In this document: positions 22,342 to 34,200 of the stretch, piece after piece
Layout of the letters: each line of letters begins with the position of its first letter
Position numbering within the stretch: the first letter of the stretch is position 1
Source: Rhabdornis inornatus
Taxonomy: Eukaryota; Chordata; Aves; Passeriformes; Rhabdornithidae
Direction: 5' to 3'
NCBI GenBank assembly: GCA_013397075.1
Contig: VWZS01010169.1
Coordinates: 310,001 to 374,000, forward strand
DNA: 64,000 bases
Notes under the pieces: generated by a model
Database searches by the model: none
The model's input: only the letters and a program-made list of their open reading frames with translations
What the model was told of the DNA's origin: nothing
Made by a program: the position numbers and the translations under genes

Positions 22342-22837
22342 TAGAAAATATCATGATTCATTACTTTTTAAGTACTGTTTATGTTGCAAGCTATTTAGGA
22401 CTCAAAGGTGTCCTGAATCAGGACCGTGCTCTGTTTGTGCTTCTTCATATGCAATGAGCAGTGAAATAGAGATATTGGTTTAATTCAAATTTTGGTATTT
22501 CTTACAAGATGCGGATTTGTGTTAAGGGTTGTTTTGTTTCGCCAGTGTGCTCTTGTTACCCCAGCATGTGAAGGGCTTATTTCCAGGTTACCCTCTGGCT
22601 ACTCTGACCTCTGTTATGGGAAACACAGGACCTGCCTCACTACAGGGTGAGCTGCAAAGGGCTTCTTAAAGTTCTCTGTTAATATGTACCTGTTTGGTGC
22701 TATGGGTGATTAAAAGCTTTGTGTTCATTGCAATCTGCAATGGTGTGTATCTTGGTGCAGTACTGTCCAAGTTTTAGATGTCTGTATAGTTCCAAATCCG
22801 GTAGCAAAAGGAGAATTAGCGAGTTGTGCTGACAGAA

Positions 22838-23780
22838 ATGCTTGTGGGTTGATATAAGGACAGGGAGAGCTCACTCACTAATTACCATCATAGACAAATT
22901 CTTCTTAATAAAGAATTAATTCAGGGAAGAATAATTTGATTTATTACCAATGAAAATCAGAGTAGAGTCACAAGAAACAAACCCAAATCTCAAAAGACCT
23001 TTACCCTCTGACTCCCTTCTTCCTGGGCTTCACTTTGCTCCCAACTTTTCTGCCTTTTCCTCTGAGTGGTGCAGGGGGATGGGGAAGAGGTGTTACAGTC
23101 TGTTCATCACACATTGTCTCTGTTGCTCCTTCCTCTTCATACTTCTCCTCATCTCCAGCATGGGGTCTTTCCTATGGAAGACAGTCCTCCACAAACTTTT
23201 CCAACATGGGTCCTTCCATGGGGTTAGTCAATCAGGAACAGATTGCTGCAGCATGCGCTCCTTTCTCCCTGGATCCACAGGTCTAGCCATGAGCCTGCTC
23301 TATTTTAGGCTTCCCATAAGGCAACAGCCTGCTTTGGTCATCCATCTGTTTTAGCATGGAAGGGTCTTTCAGAGGCTGCAGTGGGTTCTCTGCTCTACAG
23401 TGGATCCCCATGGACTGCTGGGGGACAGCTGCCTCACCATGGTGTTCACAGGAATCTCTGCTCTGACCCTGGAGCACTTTCTCCCCCTTCTTCACTGGCC
23501 TTGGTGTCAGCAGGGCCATCTGTTTCTCTCCCATATTCTCTCTCTTTTTTTGAATGCTGCTGGTGTTGCATAGGTTCCAAGCCCTCCCCCCTCCCTTAAA
23601 TATGTTGTCTCAGAGGTGGTACCACCATCACGGATGGACTCGGTTCTGGCCAGCACTGTGTCCGGCTTGGAACTGGTTGGCACTGGCTTCCTTGGACACA
23701 GGGGAAGCTTCCAGCAGCTTCTCAGAGAATACATCCCCAATGGCCCCCATGTCTCCCCAAACACTGCCATGCAAAAAACA
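22838..23780 (-). mobile_element. Truncated ERVL-type LTR (copy A)
   Basis: About 940 bp of a well-known bird LTR family, in the opposite orientation to copy B at 41359-42371. Shared landmarks (here on +) include ATAAGGACAGGGAGAG, CATCACACATTGTCTCTG, TTAAATATGTTGTCTCAGAGG and GGGGAAGCTTCCAGCAGCTTCTC. On the minus strand it carries an AATAAA poly(A) signal (complement near 22940), which sets the sense strand. The terminal part with the AACCCACCACA end is missing on the left, so the copy is 3'-truncated in its own sense. Frames in it are not genes. Confidence 0.8.
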
Positions 23781-23784
23781 TATT

Positions 23785-26358
23785 CATAGTCCACAGCTTG
23801 TCTGTGGAGCAGTTATGCACTACCCAGTTTTTATACTTAGAGGTGTAGAACATCTGGGTACTAGTTCTTGTTTTCTTGAGCAGCACTAACATTTCTTAAG
23901 ACAGGAAATAAAAAAGTTTTCTAAAGTTACTGTATTGCAAGTAAAAATGTCTTTGTCCCTTTACACTAGCTTTTGAGAAAGCACTTGCATTTTATGTTGT
24001 TTTGTGTTGACTGCTAATTAATCCTGACAATGATGTTATATGATATATTTTGAAATGTGCTCCTGTTTTTATTGTATTAAATTACATTTTTTTTCTGTAG
24101 TATTCTTTCAATTCAAATTTATGGCTTTAAGGAAGAAAAAAAACAAACTTCTGCTCCATTATTCAGAGTTGCACATGTTTTGGAGATGTGCATTGTGAAT
24201 CTGGGATAGATTTAGCCTCAAGAGAATCAAACAGTTGTTTGAAATGGTCAATGCTTGAGTATCACCTTGCTTACGGCTATGAACTAATTGAGATTAAACT
24301 AAAATGGTTGTGAAGATGCTTTCTCTTCTTGTGCATCAGCAGGTCCCATTATCTGTTAATCCTTTAAAAGTATTATTTAGTCATTAAGAAAAATGAATGT
24401 TCTTTTTTTTATTCCTCTTCTGTTCTAGCTTTTGCCTTTGTTTTTATAATACATGCTGGTAGATGAAGTAAAGAGTCTTCAGCTTCATTTGTTGTGAAAA
24501 AGATCTTATAACAGTTTTAAGCATCTTTGTACTTGGCTATAAAACTATATAGATTGTACCAGATGCTGTCTTATTTTATAGAATTATAATGGATGCTGAT
24601 GAGTTTTAGATGCAAGCCTTTAAAGATAAAAATCACTTTGCTGTGTGTTATTTTCTTTGGTAGAGTATACTAACAGCCCCATTTTGTTGACTCTTTTCAA
24701 CTTCCCGTTATTTTGATTAACATTTCAGCAAAACTTTTTGTATTTTAATATTCTAAGAAGTTCTGTGTCTTCCCTAAAGACTATTAAAATGTTAAATATT
24801 TATTTTACCTGTTATTTAGCAAATAGTGACATGATTTTCAGGTGGGCTGAAGACCCAAGAACCCCCATTACCTGCAGTTAGAGACTGTATGATAAAACAT
24901 AGATTGAGTATTTTCTTGGCCATGTCCACCTACTAATTTAATGTCAAGGCCCAACAGATTTCTTATAATAAGTGCTTAATTCATAACTAGAAAAATATTC
25001 ATTTGTTGTGATATATAGGCATCACTTGTAGTGTTAAGTATTTATAAAAGAAGGTGTCGTATGCTTAATTAGCAGCAGTTTTTCCTTTTTGGTGCGCTTT
25101 TCTGAGCCCAAAAGCATTTTGCAAACCACACATGACTTTTCATTTGAGAAAACTTAAACTTTGGTGATAGCCTTAAGAAAGTAAATCTGTAAGGTATGAA
25201 TGTTGAAGGGAACAGTATGATTGTTTGATGTTAGGAATGAAATCTTCTCTCCATTGAAATTGATGTTGAACTTCTTGCTGTTTTCATTTATGCTCCTGTG
25301 CAGCACTGAGGTTCTACTTTGCTATATTTTTGCCTTGGTTTATTGTCCTGGGAAACTGTTCTTTCCATCTGTAAGGTGTGTGAGGTAAATGCCTTTGGAT
25401 GATAATCCCTACTGAAATTCTTTCAAAACAACTGATCAAAGCATATATTTAACTGGGAAGATTCTGCTCCACACTAGTTCCTTGTCCCATACTTGGGCAC
25501 TGCAGCTGCTGATGACACTGTTTTCTGATGGTAATGAGAGGTTATTTTCCTTATTCCACGGACCCTAAAACTTATGGCTATTTTGCAGTGAATTACTAGT
25601 GTTAGTAGTATGTGCTTCTACTTAATTATGCACTTAGGCCTTATCTAGAGCCAGAACTGTATCCTTGCAGTCACTTAACAAACCTAGAGACGCTCACTGT
25701 TCACAGAAGTGCAAGAAAAAGATTGTTAAATTATACATAAACAAGTAGTTAAAATAACAGAAGTTATGAAATATAATTTCTCCTCGGTGTCTCTTCACAG
25801 GCATAATGCTTTTCGTCATCTAGAATTGCTGAATTTCTTTAGTAATTCTTGCCTACTTTTAGTTTCTCTATTGCATGCTCTCCCAAAGAATGCAGCTTCC
25901 TTCTGCATGCACGCATGGGAACATGGACAAAAAAGGAGATGATCAAGGGATCTCATTATTCTGACCACTGTGGTTTTTTCCCCCTAGTTTCTAGGATCTC
26001 TTAGAAATAAATTCCATATTCACTCTGCCTGTGTGCTTATGTAAGTATTGCCTTGACTGTCTCTCCACCCATTATAAAATCGTTGCAGTCTGATTTTTAC
26101 TTTAGAATAGGGCTGGCTGTGTGATTTAGTTCACTGGGCATTAGAGTCTTGTGTATTAGGTAATGAATTACCAGTATCCTGATTTAATTTTGTTAGAATA
26201 TAGTCTGAATTTTTTTTTCAAACACTGACAGAGAACTAGGATGAACATGGGCTTTGTGCCTTTTTTATAAGTCATTCATCTTTGCTAGATGGGTTATTTT
26301 TCACTAGATTACTTGGTTACAAACTTGCGGACAACTGTTCCGTTAGGAAGACAGCACA
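23785..26358. other. TAFA5 intron 1, nothing recognised
   Basis: AT-rich; no open frame or repeat of note. Confidence 0.6.
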
Positions 26359-26475
26359 GATCACAGAATCATAGAGTGGTTTGGGTTGGAAGGGACCTTA
26401 AAGATGATCTATTTCAATCCCCTTCCACAGGCAGAGACACTTTTTAGTAGACCAGGTTGCTTAGATGCCCATGGT
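26359..26475 (-). mobile_element. CR1 LINE 3'-end fragment
   Basis: The + strand reads ATCACAGAATCATAGAGTGG, GTTTGGGTTGGAAGGGACCT and TAAAGATGATCTATTTCAA, then GACCAGGTTGCTTAGATGCCC. This is the reverse complement of the CR1 3' terminus, about 115 bp long, and closer to consensus than the 6.8-kb copy. Confidence 0.92.
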
Positions 26476-26479
26476 GGGG

Positions 26480-29400
26480 GAGACCAAGTTTTATATGTTG
26501 TTAACCTCCTACATTTTCACATTATTTTATTGTATTGCCATATTTTAAGGTTTTCTTCCTTACTTTTGTGAGCTCCATTATGATAAGAGCTAAAATACAT
26601 TAGATTTATAATAATTTTTAATATAAACTCAGTTCATAGACATTATGCATGTTTGGTAATGGTGTAAAATGAATTGAAAGTCTCTATTATAGGTATTTTA
26701 ATGAGTAGACTGAAAATTCTTGTTGGTTCACAATTTGAGACTTGCAAGTCTCTTTTTTTCAGCAGACAAGAAATGGGAGTCAAAAGGAGTAGCTTTTCAT
26801 TCATCAGATTCATTCTGATGCTATAACTCTCTGATATGATGATGATGATGATGTCAGATCTATCTCTAGGCTTACATAATTCCTATGTAACAGGAACTAC
26901 AGACACCTGTGCATCTTAAGGCAGGCAGGTTCTTGAATTCAATAAATCTGTCCAGTACAACAGAGGCATATCAAAACACAATTTTCTTCATAAAAAACAG
27001 AGCAGTCATACTTTCTTTTCCAGATTTTAAAATTTTTGTTACAAAAAAGAGGGGAAAAAAAAGTAAAATGGGTTTTCAATGGATTTGGCAGTAAAAAGAG
27101 CAAGAAATGCGCAGCATATTTTCATTTTCTAGAAGTTCATAATTGTAAAAGTCAAAGAGAATCCTTTGCCATAGAACTCATTTGTTTGATTGCTTTCTCC
27201 TGCACTTATTTATTATTATGGTTTAAAAGTCAAGGTTAAGCAGAGATGTGCTTATAAACTGATTTAGTCCCAATTTCTCACTGTAACTTCATCTTTCAAT
27301 ATAAACTGTAACCATTTAAAGTAAAAAGTTATTCTGATTCCATATGTGAGAAAAAATTATGTGCAAAAGAAATTCAGAGTTTGTATTTAAGCCTCAATGT
27401 TAATTTACATTTTGAAAAAACAAAAAAGTTGCTATAGTAACATGTAGGTTGCAAAAATTTGCTAAATCTGATGTATTAGACTGAGGAAACTCTTAACTTG
27501 CACAACATGTTTCTCTAGTTTTGTAAATAAGAGCATAATTCTGTGTATTTGGCCACAAATCTGTGTAAAACATAAAAAAATATGCAGGCATTAGTAAGTT
27601 ATGCAAATGGAGTCATTTCCAATCAGCTTTCTAATTATGTTGTTCCTAAGAAAATTGTTGTTTTGAGTATTTTTCCCTAAAAAAAAAAAGTAAAATTTAT
27701 AGGTGCTTTTCAAGATAAGATTTTGTTGCATCTCTGTTGCTCAGCAACTGTGCAGTTAATATTGATGATTTTTAAACATGTGGGGCACTATATTCTGTCT
27801 GTTCCCATAAATCCCATAAAAAATAGAATTTTCAATTCTATTAAAATTGTTAACTTTTTTCTCTAGAACAAACTTACCAATAACATTTTTATATGCAACA
27901 GGGCTTTGCTGAACAGATGAAAAGATAGAGTTTAATAACGGGATTCATTTTTGCTATTTTAAAAGGCCAGTTTTAAAACTATGCATTGTGAGTATTGTAA
28001 ACTGTAGTTCTGAGTGCCATGGGCTGCTCTGTTACCTTTCTATTCCATGTGCACCCAAACGGAGCAAATAACTTTTATGGAGCAATATGCAGGCTTAGTT
28101 TTTTTTAACTGATTAATTTGCTGCATATCTCAACTCTCAGCAAACAGCCAGTTTTTATTTTCAGTGCTACTTATATATTTAAAACTGATGAGGAATTCTG
28201 TATGTAATAATGTTTTTACCTGACTATTGTCTAATGCTTTTTAAATATTTCTGTGTTGGGTCCATCTCTACTGATGATGGCCTTTTGACTCGTGGAAGGT
28301 CTGAGTTATGTAACTTTTTAAGGTGAAGTTTTTGCTGATGTCTGCTACAGTTGAGTGTTGTAGCTTGGGTAATGCTTCCATACTGGTGTGTTAGATTTAA
28401 AAATAGATCTCATTTTTACATATGTTAAATGTAATAACAGGAAGTACTTATGACTAAATTAGATAGCACTAATTTATACCATCATTATCATTTTTCAGCT
28501 TTGTTTTGTTGCAAAATCTCCTTTCCCATTATACATTTTTACTATATATTTTTTAATTGGCATTTATTCTTTCCTATAGAATCATAAAAAATGAGTCAAA
28601 AAGCACACAGCAGATCTGAGTACACCTAGACCATTGTTTTGCTTTCAGACCTCTCATGATGGAGATTCTACAGCTCTCCCAAATTTTCATGCTGCACTCA
28701 TCTGTTATGTCTGCATTTACTCTTGAGTGGTTGCTGTGATATCAATCATTTTGTCATGTGGGAAGGCTGGAGCAGAAAGCACACACATACAGAGTTCTTT
28801 GAAATCCTAACATACTTAACCCAATTAAATTTTATAGATAGTACTTTATGTATGACTGCTGGGTTGCAGTTGCAGAATGTGGTGAATAGCAAATCAAAAA
28901 GCAGTGTTCAGTCACTGCTGCGGAGGAGGAAGACTTGCTGAGGACACCCAGAATCAGTGGTGAGGTGTGGCATCCCTAGCTGAGAAAGCACTTGGACAAT
29001 CCTGTTATTCATTGGCCTCTGCCCCTGAAACAGCAGCAGACATTTTTCTATGGCTATTTTTTTTTTTTTCACCTCATACAAGTGTGTTCTGCATATGTGA
29101 GATGCATGTTCCCTGTTTTTCCTTGTTGTGCTGTTTCTACTGAACTCGCAAAGCTAACATTCCTTCAGAAACCAGTAACTGGCCATGATTTGTGTTTCTG
29201 CTCCCAGCCTCAAGATTTTACATCCTGGGAGGCCCCCGCTTCACATCACTGCATCATCAAAATGGCTTCTTGTACTGTCCTGGGTACTCGTCCTCTGCTT
29301 TCCCAAATTATCCCAGGTCAACAGACCACTAGTGGTTTTAGAGGTTGCGAAGGTCTGCTATTTAATGATATTCCAGATTTTTTAAACACAAGTCTATGCA

Positions 29401-30036
29401 TTTTACTGTGTGGGAGGAGCATCCATGAAGTTCTGACACCCCTGTAATTGTCCAGGACTTGCAACATGTCTTGTGAGCACAGTTCATAACAATTCATTTG
29501 ATGTTGTGACTAATGTCTGTGCTGATGCTTTGCTTCCCATGGAAAGGTAAATGTGTAAGGGAGAATTTTACTGATTGTTTTTTCCTGTTTTAAAAATACA
29601 CGAGTTCCTCTTCATTTGAGGTATTGAAGGTATTCAAAGCAGCACTTTGAAGTTACTCAAAACAGAAAATTGTTGAAGGTATTCAAAACAGCAAATCTCA
29701 CTCTCCTGAAAGTTTTGAAGGAGGTCACTAGTGAATCTCTGTCCAATGGGACATAAAAAGTTATGTTTAAAATCCATTTTTTTGGAAACATTTGGTACTT
29801 GGGAGTATTTAGGACATGCAGTTGCTACTGTTGACAGTCTTGAATATTTGTGAAAATCATCCATCTCTAATTGCAGCTCTGTGCAATCTCACTTTGTGTT
29901 TCTGTTTCCCACAGTCTTGGCAAATATATAGCTTATTTCTTTATGACAGAGATGGTATCTAAATTTCATGTTAGAGGGCAAAGTCTATGAGGAAATATTC
30001 CTTGTATATAATTAGCTAAGGTCCATGTTCTGCATC
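26480..30036. other. TAFA5 intron 1, nothing recognised
   Basis: Contains a (GAT)n microsatellite (26835-26852) and a 151-codon open frame (28992-29447) with no recognisable domain, which I regard as chance. Confidence 0.55.
26835..26852 (+). repeat. (GAT)n microsatellite
   Basis: Five to six GAT units in a row. Confidence 0.85.
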
Positions 30037-30330
30037 TCTGGGGATGAGATGCAGGGGGTGTTGGGGCCCCCTGGGACACCTGGCAGCCAGGACCTGTCCC
30101 AAATCAGCCCAGAGCCAGGCAGCCAGGGGCACAGGGACAGTCCTGGTTCTGGGAACAGGGACAGGCCAGGCTGGACCCATGGCTGGACAGGGAAGGGCTG
30201 TAGGGGGCTGGAGACCAGTCCTGCTGGCATCACTGGGTTGGGGGCTGATGGCCCTGGGGGCTGGAATGAGGTCCTAGGGTGTGGGCAGGGTGTACCAGCA
30301 GGGACATTGGTACCTTCAGGGCCCTGATGT
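30037..30330. other. Isolated GC-rich block of unknown origin
   Basis: About 290 bases of G-rich sequence with recurring GGGACAGG/CAGGGACAG and GGGGCTGG strings, flanked on both sides by AT-rich intron. One + frame reads as Gly/Pro-rich and collagen-like, and a minus frame of 114 codons is Pro-rich. Both follow from the base bias. It may be a degenerate minisatellite or a GC-rich repeat not recognised here. It is poor in CpG, so it does not look like a promoter island. Confidence 0.5.
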
Positions 30331-30703
30331 TGTACCTGCTTTTGTGGCTTATCCACTAAGAAAGTCCCTTGAACGTGCTATAATGCATCAGGAGACTCCA
30401 GCACTCATTGGCACACTGCATTTTGCATATTGTGTGGCAGACATATGTTTGTCTTTTAAAGACCATGCACATTACTCTATGTATGTGGTAATGGGCCTTG
30501 AATGAGCTCAGTGTGGACTGGCACTTGAAGATAAATTGAGCCCTGTGCTTTGGGTGATTGATACATTGCTGCACGATGTCAGTTCTTCGAAGAAGTAGGA
30601 TCTGTGCTTCTGAAAATATCACTTCTTCAGAAGAATAGAAAAGGAATGCAAGAATGGAGGGTTAATACTGAATTGAACTGTATTGGACTTCCTTTAATGT
30701 TAT

Positions 30704-30724
30704 CTAACTGATGTTATCAGTTAG
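30704..30724. repeat. Perfect 9-bp inverted repeat, 3-base loop
   Basis: CTAACTGAT, loop GTT, ATCAGTTAG. Short hairpin, probably incidental. Confidence 0.7.
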
Positions 30725-31275
30725 TTCCTCCTACTCTAAACTGTGTTACAATGAAAGGTTTGCTGCGTTTTAATAGTACCTGAAAGTCTTAGAAAGGCAT
30801 GAAGTTGTCTTCTGTGGATGTGACTTTGTGAAGCATTTTGGGATGCAGGATCCACTGCAGGATACTTTTAAACTAGTACTTTTATCTCCTTTCCATTTTC
30901 CTTTATTCCACCTGATGCTTCAGACCATGAATAACATTGAATATGGGACAGCATAGTTTCATCTACAATGAATGGACTGTGTTGCCATGACACAGAATTT
31001 AGGAATCGTAGTAGTATCACATAGAAGGGCACACTTAAAAGTACCACAAATACATAGTTTTACATTGAAGTCTTAAATTGTAGAAATTAGATGCAAGCTA
31101 TGCATGATTGATTTTTCTCTCTCTCTATTATGCTTATTGTGATGTTACAATATGACTTGCATCCCCACAAGTAAAGTAATACTTGACTGTACTTGTTATT
31201 GTGATAGAGTAGCTCATATTTCAGATATTGTATGCTTAAGTCGTATATAAATATATTAATTTATTAAAACTGCAA

Positions 31276-31299
31276 TAATACAAAGTTCCCTTTGTATTA
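31276..31299. repeat. Perfect 10-bp inverted repeat, 4-base loop
   Basis: TAATACAAAG, loop TTCC, CTTTGTATTA, with a few more pairings possible outside after one mismatch. Confidence 0.7.
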
Positions 31300-34200
31300 C
31301 TGTATGCAAAAGACAGGCTGCAATGTCAATGAGACCCACATTGTCCTTCTGGGGGATAATTTACATAGTCTGCAATTATGATTTCTCAAAGGACATTTGG
31401 TAGCACTATGCTATGCTGCAGGTAAATGAGTAACCAGAACTCTTAGAAATTCATTCAGCTTGAACCAGTGTGTACTCTTTAAATTCTGCAAGTATCTCAG
31501 ATCATATCTGTGTGCAGTGAATGTGCAATGTACAATGAAGCTTTTCTGGTCATCCGTCTCTACCAAGGCTTTACTTTGCATTTCGGTTAAATCCCAGTTC
31601 CACTGTCCTGGAAATTTTTGTACAGTTTTGACGCTTGACAGGTTTAAATGCACATTTGTGGATGTTAGTTTGACCAAATTCCAGTGATCACATACATGGT
31701 ATACTTACTGAAGTTTTAGTGAAAGAAAGTGGTGGAAGGTTTATTTATATTTGGGATGCATGCTTTCCATATTCTGCACAGGCAAAAACATTCTTATTTA
31801 TATGTCTTTACTTTTCAGTGAAGAAACTTGAGTTAACATGTTTAAAGTGTGTATTTATGTTCTGAGATATTCGGTGTAGGTATACTGTGAACATGAAACT
31901 TAAAAATACGTCATAAATACTGTATGGAAGGGACTTGAATGTTATGATTAAATACTTATTAGTATATGTCATTAGTTTTAATGAACTTGGTTTTTCAAAG
32001 GTTTGTAACAAGGGGTGGAAGACGGAGACTAATTCTAGACCTGCTGACTAGTCAAAGACAATTGCTGCCTATATTCAGTAAATTCTGAACTTGTACACTG
32101 AAGCATTTGTTGGCAAAAAGCTTCATGAACCCTAACTATAAGTATAGTGTTTCCTTAGAAATGTAAAGTCAATAGTCTTAAACGCTGTATGTCCCATCTC
32201 TCTTGATCAGCTCTACACCTGTTCTGTTGCTCTAGCCCTTTTACTCTCTTTTGCCCTTTCCCAACATTTATTCAACTAATTAAATTTTTCAAGTTGAGCA
32301 CCAGAACTTTTTAGGCCATAACAGTCAACTACATTATATGGTGTCTGTAGACTGAGTTTGTTGAAGATTTTTTCACCTCTTAATCCCATCATAGGCTGTT
32401 CCAGATTCTCATTGCATTTTTTACTGGCAATCTGATTTTTTCCACCTTGACTTATTTGTGGTACATGTCCATTTGTTATTTTACACTTTCCCTCCGTCCA
32501 GTGTGTGTACCCACATAAATTATTAATATACCTTTTTTCTTCCTTAGCCTTTATTTTGCCCTGCTGAAGAAAAATAGTTATTTTTCCAACTTTACTTCAG
32601 AATGTGCACATGGAGTACCCTTGTCATTACTTCTTTTCCCCAGAAACAGTAACTTGAAAAAATATAATCTTACATTTAGCTGTCTTGCAGTGGTGTTGAG
32701 CGCTAATACTAATACTTGCCTCTCTTTTTTAAGCATTACCTCTCCCATTCCCATTTGTTAGGATAGCAGTTGTCCTTTCACAGCCACATAAGGGTGACAG
32801 TGTACCATGAATCTGTCATCAGTTCATCGTTTTAGTCTTTTTTTTCTCCTCTGTCATTTCCAACCAGTAAATTCCCAAATTTTTCATATAAATTATTTTT
32901 AGTTCCTGCCTACTCGGCTTTCCATTTCATTGTTCTCATCCCACTTCTGTTAAACTCATCATCAGAAAGGCATTCAATTCTTCCTATGTTGTCATATTTT
33001 AAGCTTTTATTGTATTAACTATGCATCTAAAATTTGTGTTTCAGAATTCTTTTGAGCTTCTAATTCAGAAGTACAATAAAAAGAATTCAGTAACCAAATT
33101 TGCAGTAATGTTTTATTTTGCACATAAAAAAACACTGGGAAAAAAACCAAAAATTTAAGATTTGATATGGATTTAAACTGGCATTTGGAGATTGGAGTTC
33201 CAAACAAAAACTGTTGTCTACATATATGAAGACTTGATCAAGAGTGGTGTATGATGGTATTATTAGCTCACTTTTTTAGGACTTCCATCTTATAATATTG
33301 CAGGCTTTCATAATTAAATTAGAAAAGCATGTTCTTTAATTTTTTTTTTTTTTTTTTGCTTTTCAGAACTGAACTCCGTGGTTGGTTTAGTTATGTCAAT
33401 TAATATTTAATTAATGAACTCTCATTTTATGCTCTGTATTCTGTCTTCCTGTATGTACTTATAAAACCACTCAAAATGTGTAATGGTTTTCACTTAATGG
33501 GTTTAGGAAAAGGTATGAACAGAAGAATTAGTGGGGTTATTTGTTCTCTAGCAGTTGCACAACAATATTTTCTTTTCTTTTTTGATACCTGCTGTTTGAG
33601 AAATGTAGTTTGGAATTGCTACAGCTTTTATGTCTACAAAGAAAAGCTTAGTGTCTTGTGAATTAGACTGCATATTTTCCAGTTTATTAGGGACATAGGC
33701 TTTTCAAGTTCTTTTATTTTTCAGTACTTTTACTGCAAATAGATGATCAGGGCGTAGGAGAGAAAGGAGAGGAATAATTTCAGAGTTTATGTTTGCTATT
33801 TTTTTTTTAATTAAGAACTCCTGTAAATTGCCTAGGCCTGAAAAGACTCTACTGAATAAAGTGGAAACAGTTAAAGATTAATTGTGGTAGAAAAGCTTTG
33901 GGTTTTGGTAACAAAATATCTGTCTTGATTAAAAACAAAAAAATACAAAAACCCCATAAACAAACAAATTCTCCAAAATAAAGTCCCAACATTTTTAGCA
34001 ATTGAGTGGGTGAAATTAGATTCACAAATACATATTTTTTCCTAGGGAAGACTGTTTCACATTGCTTGTTTCTTTCATTTGTGAAGGAACATCTCAACTT
34101 TTCTTTTTTTTCAGACGGGTTGAAGTGACTACAAATACTAACTTTTCACTGGCTTTGAGGTGGAAGATTAGAGCACTTGTATGGTGTGAAACAAGTTCCC

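Noticed and set aside
22950..23889. Several 70-134-codon frames on both strands
   Set aside because: All fall inside or overlap the LTR copy A; LTRs do not encode these proteins.
28992..29447. 151-codon open frame in intron
   Set aside because: No recognisable domain, includes a run of Phe from a T tract, no neighbouring splice or promoter evidence; within the range expected by chance in 64 kb.
30025..30327. Collagen-like Gly-X-Y frame
   Set aside because: Produced by G/C bias of the GC-rich block; no signal peptide, no extended Gly-X-Y periodicity, and a competing frame on the other strand.
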